Assembly: GCA_002256935.1 (NCBI GenBank)
Contig: NCGL01000027.1
Span: forward strand, 1 to 36,511
Origin: Bdellovibrio sp. 28-41-41
GTDB taxonomy: Bacteria; Bdellovibrionota; Bdellovibrionia; Bdellovibrionales; Bdellovibrionaceae
Reading direction: 5' to 3'
Length of the DNA: 36,511 nucleotides
In this document: piece by piece, positions 33,486 through 36,511 of the stretch
Layout: each line of letters opens with the position of its first letter
Position numbering within the stretch: the first letter of the stretch is position 1
The notes under the pieces: model-generated
Databases searched by the model: none
What the model saw: only the letters and a program-made list of their open reading frames with translations
Told to the model about the DNA's origin: nothing
Program-made: the position numbers and the translations under genes

Positions 33486-34085
33486 ATGACAGTTCATCGT
33501 GACTACCACGGGTACAAATTAATTGAAGATGACTTGCTAAGTATCTGCGAATTTATTGAACCCACAGATGCAAACAAAGAAACCTACTCTCACAGAATCT
33601 ATGAATTATTTCTCAGAGTATGTACTGAATTCGAAAGTCACGCCAAAGAACGTCTAATTCACTATGGATATCCGAAAGCGCTAAGTACTCCGAATGATCT
33701 AAAAATAAACGACTATAAAACATTGTACACGGACAACAATTTTCTGGGCGATAGGTTATCAGCGGAAATAGGGTTAAAATTTTGGTCTCCATCGATGATA
33801 TATATAACTCCATTTCAAGACTGGATAAATGGCAATCGCCTATCATGGTATCAGGCATACAACGATGTAAAACACAATCGAGACACTAACTTTAAAGATG
33901 CATCCCTTTGGAATCTAATTCGAGCATACGCTGGCCTTTCTCTAATACTTTTTCAATCACATCGTTGGAGCTTTTTTCAGCCCTACGCCGCCTCGTTGTC
34001 GGCGCGTGGAGGTGGTGCTCAAGGATTTACTGGCAATGGCTGCCTTTTTTGGGTACGTGGGCCAGGAGCTGGGGTTGAAGGCTAA
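33486..34085 (+). CDS. HEPN-like hypothetical protein with an odd C-terminal tail
   Basis: This 199-residue protein starts at ATG 33486 after CGGGAG. The core has HRIYELFLRVCTEFESHAKERL and the stretch NRLSWYQAYNDVKHNRDTNF, where the YNDVKHNR pattern recalls HEPN-type domains common in defence and toxin systems. Residues from about 165 onward (YAASLSARGGGAQGFTGNGCLFW to GAGVEG) are Gly-rich, and the DNA there is distinctly richer in GC than its surroundings, so the end may be altered by recombination or frameshift. Function is unknown and the HEPN link is weak. Confidence 0.5.
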   Translation: MTVHRDYHGYKLIEDDLLSICEFIEPTDANKETYSHRIYELFLRVCTEFESHAKERLIHYGYPKALSTPNDLKINDYKTLYTDNNFLGDRLSAEIGLKFWSPSMIYITPFQDWINGNRLSWYQAYNDVKHNRDTNFKDASLWNLIRAYAGLSLILFQSHRWSFFQPYAASLSARGGGAQGFTGNGCLFWVRGPGAGVEG

Positions 34086-34146
34086 TTACCCGAATCGATA
34101 CAGATTTTAAATCAAATAGCAAATAATTAAAATATTAAAGGGGAAA

Positions 34147-34791
34147 ATGCCAAAAATTGATAAGGCGACATTATTTCTTGTTATGGACAACGCACATGAA
34201 CTGATGGAGGAATCCACGTTTCTCGCCGAGAAAAAAAGGTATAAACGAGCATTTTTTTTAGTTTATACAGGAATAGAAGAGCTAGAAAAAACCAAAGTTC
34301 ATTTAGAAGACGGCGTTCCATTTAAGAATATTAAGTCACACACCATTAAATCGAAATTGGCACAATTAAATCTTCATCGTTTCAGGCAAACTTCGCCTCT
34401 AAAAGAAATTAAAAAGAAATTTAATGAAGTTCATCCTCAAATTAAAGAGAAGTTTGCACAGTACGAAACCCACGCTAGCGAAGATTACAAAAAATCAATC
34501 GAAGATCAGATAAAAAAGTTACGAGATGTCACTAAGTTTATTGAAGCAGTTGTTAAAACTGGTAATGTTCAAGACTACCGTGAAGCAGCGCTATACGTTA
34601 ACGGAAACATGGCCGAAAATATAAATGAGATTTTTTTTAGGCAATTATACCATATTCATCTGGATCTGTTTATTTCTTTTTCAGAGGCGATCATGAATTA
34701 CGCAAGAATTCATTTTAAAAATGGATATGTGCCAAAATTCAACTACGAAGCAGTTTTTGAGGAAATGACAAAAAAGAGGAATAAGAAATAG
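34147..34791 (+). CDS. AbiV-like abortive infection protein
   Basis: This 214-residue, mostly helical protein starts at ATG 34147 with AAAGGGG upstream. The N-terminal part AHELMEESTFLAEKKRYKRAFFLVYTGIEELEKTKVHLE followed by SHTIKSKLAQLNL fits the AbiV family pattern (A/G-x-EEL-x-K then a conserved His). AbiV proteins halt phage late protein synthesis or act in abortive infection. Neighbours on both sides look like defence genes, which supports the call. It lies 61 nt after the HEPN-like gene. Confidence 0.55.
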   Translation: MPKIDKATLFLVMDNAHELMEESTFLAEKKRYKRAFFLVYTGIEELEKTKVHLEDGVPFKNIKSHTIKSKLAQLNLHRFRQTSPLKEIKKKFNEVHPQIKEKFAQYETHASEDYKKSIEDQIKKLRDVTKFIEAVVKTGNVQDYREAALYVNGNMAENINEIFFRQLYHIHLDLFISFSEAIMNYARIHFKNGYVPKFNYEAVFEEMTKKRNKK

Positions 34792-34937
34792 GACTAACTC
34801 TACATTTTGCATAATTAAATGATTTTAAATACAGAAGCTAGTATCAAATCTGACATAGCTGTACCGAAAAATTTGGAAACCTCAGTTATACTTTTGTTTG
34901 GAAACTATAAATGCTAGCGAAGAAAAACCATTAAATC

Positions 34938-36023
34938 TTATTTCTCAAATTCTGTTGGATTAATCCAAGCTTTATGAATTACTCTAACAATCGAGCCATT
35001 TTTGAATGGCTCGATTGGTGAATCCATGTTTTCCGTTTCTTTTGGGGTGATTTCTATAATCTGAGCCTCATTTTCAGTTCTCTTTTTTGACCCAATATAT
35101 GTCTTTTTAGCCACACAACTTTCTACTGCAAGTGCATAATTGTACGGCTCCATTCGATCAATCTTGATATCTGATTGGGCGATTCTTATCGGCAAATCGA
35201 ATTTTAATTCCGGCAACAAAATTCTTACACCTGGCAAAACAATCTCCATCGAAACAGGGTGACGGTATTGGATCGTTTTAGTTAGATAATACGTTTTTTC
35301 TCGTCCTCCTTCAAAAACAGCCTCTTTTGGGAGAATTTTTGAAAGTGCTTTCAAAGAAACTGATTCAATTATTTCTTCTAGAGTGGTTTCTTTACCGTCT
35401 CCAGTCATCACCTTAGTCTTTGAGCATTTCGCCCGGTCATGGCTAAGTTCAAGATGAACATGAGCTTTGTGTCGATCGAATAGATTTTGATCAATTATCG
35501 CTGCTTGCAGAGGATTATCCAATATTAACTTTGGTGTTCCACGATTGACTATTTGCAGACAAAACTGGAGCCGCCTTCCCGGACTTCCCCACTCCTCATC
35601 CGTAAGGTCTCTAACCATAAATAAATCTATATTTTTTGATTTCGCAAAAATTTCGGCGCCTTCTTGATAGCCTTTTGTTGTAAAGAAAACTCCCTTCGAC
35701 GCCGCCAAATCACCCATAGCCGACGCCATCACATCGACATCTGATCTCTGAACTTTCTCTTTCCAAAACTTACACTCACCGAGGATTTTATGTTCAAACA
35801 AGCCTTCCTTGTGAGTAATAAGAACATCGATTTGTCTCGTTGCTCCCGAAAGCCCCCTTAAGGTCACATTATGCTCAGCCTTTACTTCACCAGTGTTGTT
35901 CATATCAGATATGAGTTTCTCAAAGCCTCCCCAATCTTTCACAAAATCAACCAAGAAGTTTACTTCTGACATACTTAGGCTATTTGCCAAGCTTCGATCA
36001 GTTTCATTTTTTTCTTTAGACAT
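34938..36023 (-). CDS. Mrr-type PD-(D/E)xK restriction endonuclease-like protein
   Basis: This 361-residue protein has a nuclease core of the restriction-endonuclease-like fold: D66 in RQIDVLIT, E83-x-K85 in LGECKFWKEK, and the following helix and strand SDVDVMASAMGDLAASKGVFFTTKGYQEGAEIFAKSKNI. These are the usual residues of Mrr_cat domains, which cut modified or foreign DNA. The C-terminal two thirds (from about 150) are unassigned and may sense or bind the target. It is transcribed toward the AbiV-like gene. A perfect 12-bp inverted repeat lies in its 3' end (34989-35016). Confidence 0.75.
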   Translation of the reverse strand: MSKEKNETDRSLANSLSMSEVNFLVDFVKDWGGFEKLISDMNNTGEVKAEHNVTLRGLSGATRQIDVLITHKEGLFEHKILGECKFWKEKVQRSDVDVMASAMGDLAASKGVFFTTKGYQEGAEIFAKSKNIDLFMVRDLTDEEWGSPGRRLQFCLQIVNRGTPKLILDNPLQAAIIDQNLFDRHKAHVHLELSHDRAKCSKTKVMTGDGKETTLEEIIESVSLKALSKILPKEAVFEGGREKTYYLTKTIQYRHPVSMEIVLPGVRILLPELKFDLPIRIAQSDIKIDRMEPYNYALAVESCVAKKTYIGSKKRTENEAQIIEITPKETENMDSPIEPFKNGSIVRVIHKAWINPTEFEK

Positions 36024-36072
36024 AATATAACCTCAAAAAATTAAACTACTCCAAACGTGGCTAACATCGATA

Positions 36073-36417
36073 TTATCCTGCTTTTTTGAATGGCTTACCG
36101 GTCATTCTCTCTAATGCTGAAAGCCCAGCAAGATCCTTCCACAACATGATTGCATATCGATCCGTCATTCCAGAAACCAAGTCAACTATTGCCTGGAACA
36201 AATTGCCACTATCGATAGCAGACAAGAGATAATTTTGAGCATCTGAAGGCAATTTTTTAAATGCAGGCTCTTCAATTATTTTTGGACTCGTTGTCAAAAC
36301 AAACAATTCATTCATTATGCTATTAATTACAACTTCAGCTAACTTGTCTTGTTCACTTATGAACTCTTCGTTTAAAATAGCGCCGTAATAAATTTTCTCC
36401 TTCAATTCAAAATGGTC
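36073..36417 (-). pseudogene. dGTPase (dNTP triphosphohydrolase), C-terminal fragment cut by an IS
   Basis: The frame contains the dGTPase C-terminal signature IVDLVSGMTDRYAIMLWKDLAG and the preceding helix AQNYLLSAIDSGNLFQ. The HD-type catalytic half is missing: going upstream the frame stays open (DHFELKEKIYYGAIL) only to 36417, where the IS terminal sequence starts. A TTG at 36405 could give about 110 residues, but this part alone would have no active site. dGTPases deplete dNTPs and can act against phage, in line with the defence neighbours. Confidence 0.75.
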
Positions 36418-36511
36418 TGGCCCCAGTTTAGTGGAGTCGTAATTATGCGGCTGTTAATTGTTTAGTTTCATATTCGATCGGTGTTACGTAATCAAGTGAA
36501 GAGTGCAATCT
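36418..36511 (-). mobile_element. End of an IS3-family insertion sequence
   Basis: The element's terminal repeat begins TGGCCCCAGTTTAGTGGAGT at 36418 and it runs off the window. The other end and any target duplication are not visible. It interrupts the dGTPase gene. Confidence 0.8.
36443..36511 (-). CDS. IS3-family transposase, C-terminal part (partial)
   Basis: The minus-strand frame from the window edge reads RLHSSLDYVTPIEYETKQLT, then two Ala and a stop. HSSLxYxTPxEYE is the conserved C-terminal end of IS3-family OrfB transposases (DDE integrase core). Only 22 residues are inside the window. Confidence 0.85.
   Translation of the reverse strand, partial: RLHSSLDYVTPIEYETKQLTAA

Noticed and set aside
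1..36511. CRISPR array
   Set aside because: The only short tandem units are the gctaccaa copies in the tRNA-linked repeats; no regularly spaced repeats with unique spacers and no cas genes were seen.

Overview
The window reads as an accessory region of a Gram-negative bacterium of fairly low GC. Many proteins carry signal peptides, outer-membrane beta-barrels or TolC features, and two RND pumps are present. The style (an ECF sigma with a membrane partner, large HME-RND operons, a CueR/P-type ATPase pair) would fit Bdellovibrionota or a related delta-type lineage. That taxonomic placement is inference only; there is no rRNA or core marker.

The region is organised around repeated copies of tRNA-Val. 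One complete tRNA-Val(GAC) lies at 32978-33053 (minus). A chimeric tRNA-like copy lies at 368-442, a 3' fragment at 6479-6537, and short D-arm/anticodon-arm fragments at 585-607, 6260-6285 and 33203-33229. A long imperfect direct repeat (about 391-608 and 33001-33231) brackets the middle of the window. A decayed serine-recombinase tail (1-389) runs into the left copy. The simplest reading is successive insertion of mobile elements at a tRNA-Val locus.

Between the left and middle copies (about 0.6-6.5 kb) is a defence module. It holds a four-gene CBASS operon on the minus strand (CD-NTase, HORMA, TRIP13-like AAA+ ATPase, HNH-SAVED nuclease effector, 5704 to 2098). Convergent to it is a two-gene GIY-YIG / BrnT-like pair (828-2096).

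Between the middle and right copies (about 6.7-33.0 kb) is a heavy-metal island, mainly for Cu(I)/Ag(I). It contains: an ECF sigma factor with a membrane partner (6726-7796); a CusCBA-like RND operon with a cupredoxin (7932-13570); an ArsC arsenate reductase; a minus-strand copper-handling cluster (DUF305 membrane protein, outer-membrane protein, Cys-rich Csp, and a multicopper oxidase fused to a CopB-like barrel; 14125-18862); a second minus-strand operon headed by a CsoR/InrS-type regulator (19261-23840; c-type haem proteins, an ankyrin-cupredoxin fusion, YceI); a second RND operon without a recognisable adaptor (24050-29363); and a divergent cueR / Cu P-type ATPase pair (29954-32956). Three promoters in the island share TGTCACAA-N13-GTCGTAT. 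They precede the sigma operon and both RND operons, so they look like one ECF regulon. CueR operators and a perfect CsoR-type dyad form two further regulatory circuits.

Right of the intact tRNA (33.5-36.5 kb) is more defence-like cargo: a HEPN-like hypothetical protein, an AbiV-like protein, an Mrr-type PD-(D/E)xK nuclease, and a dGTPase gene cut by an IS3-family element that runs off the window.
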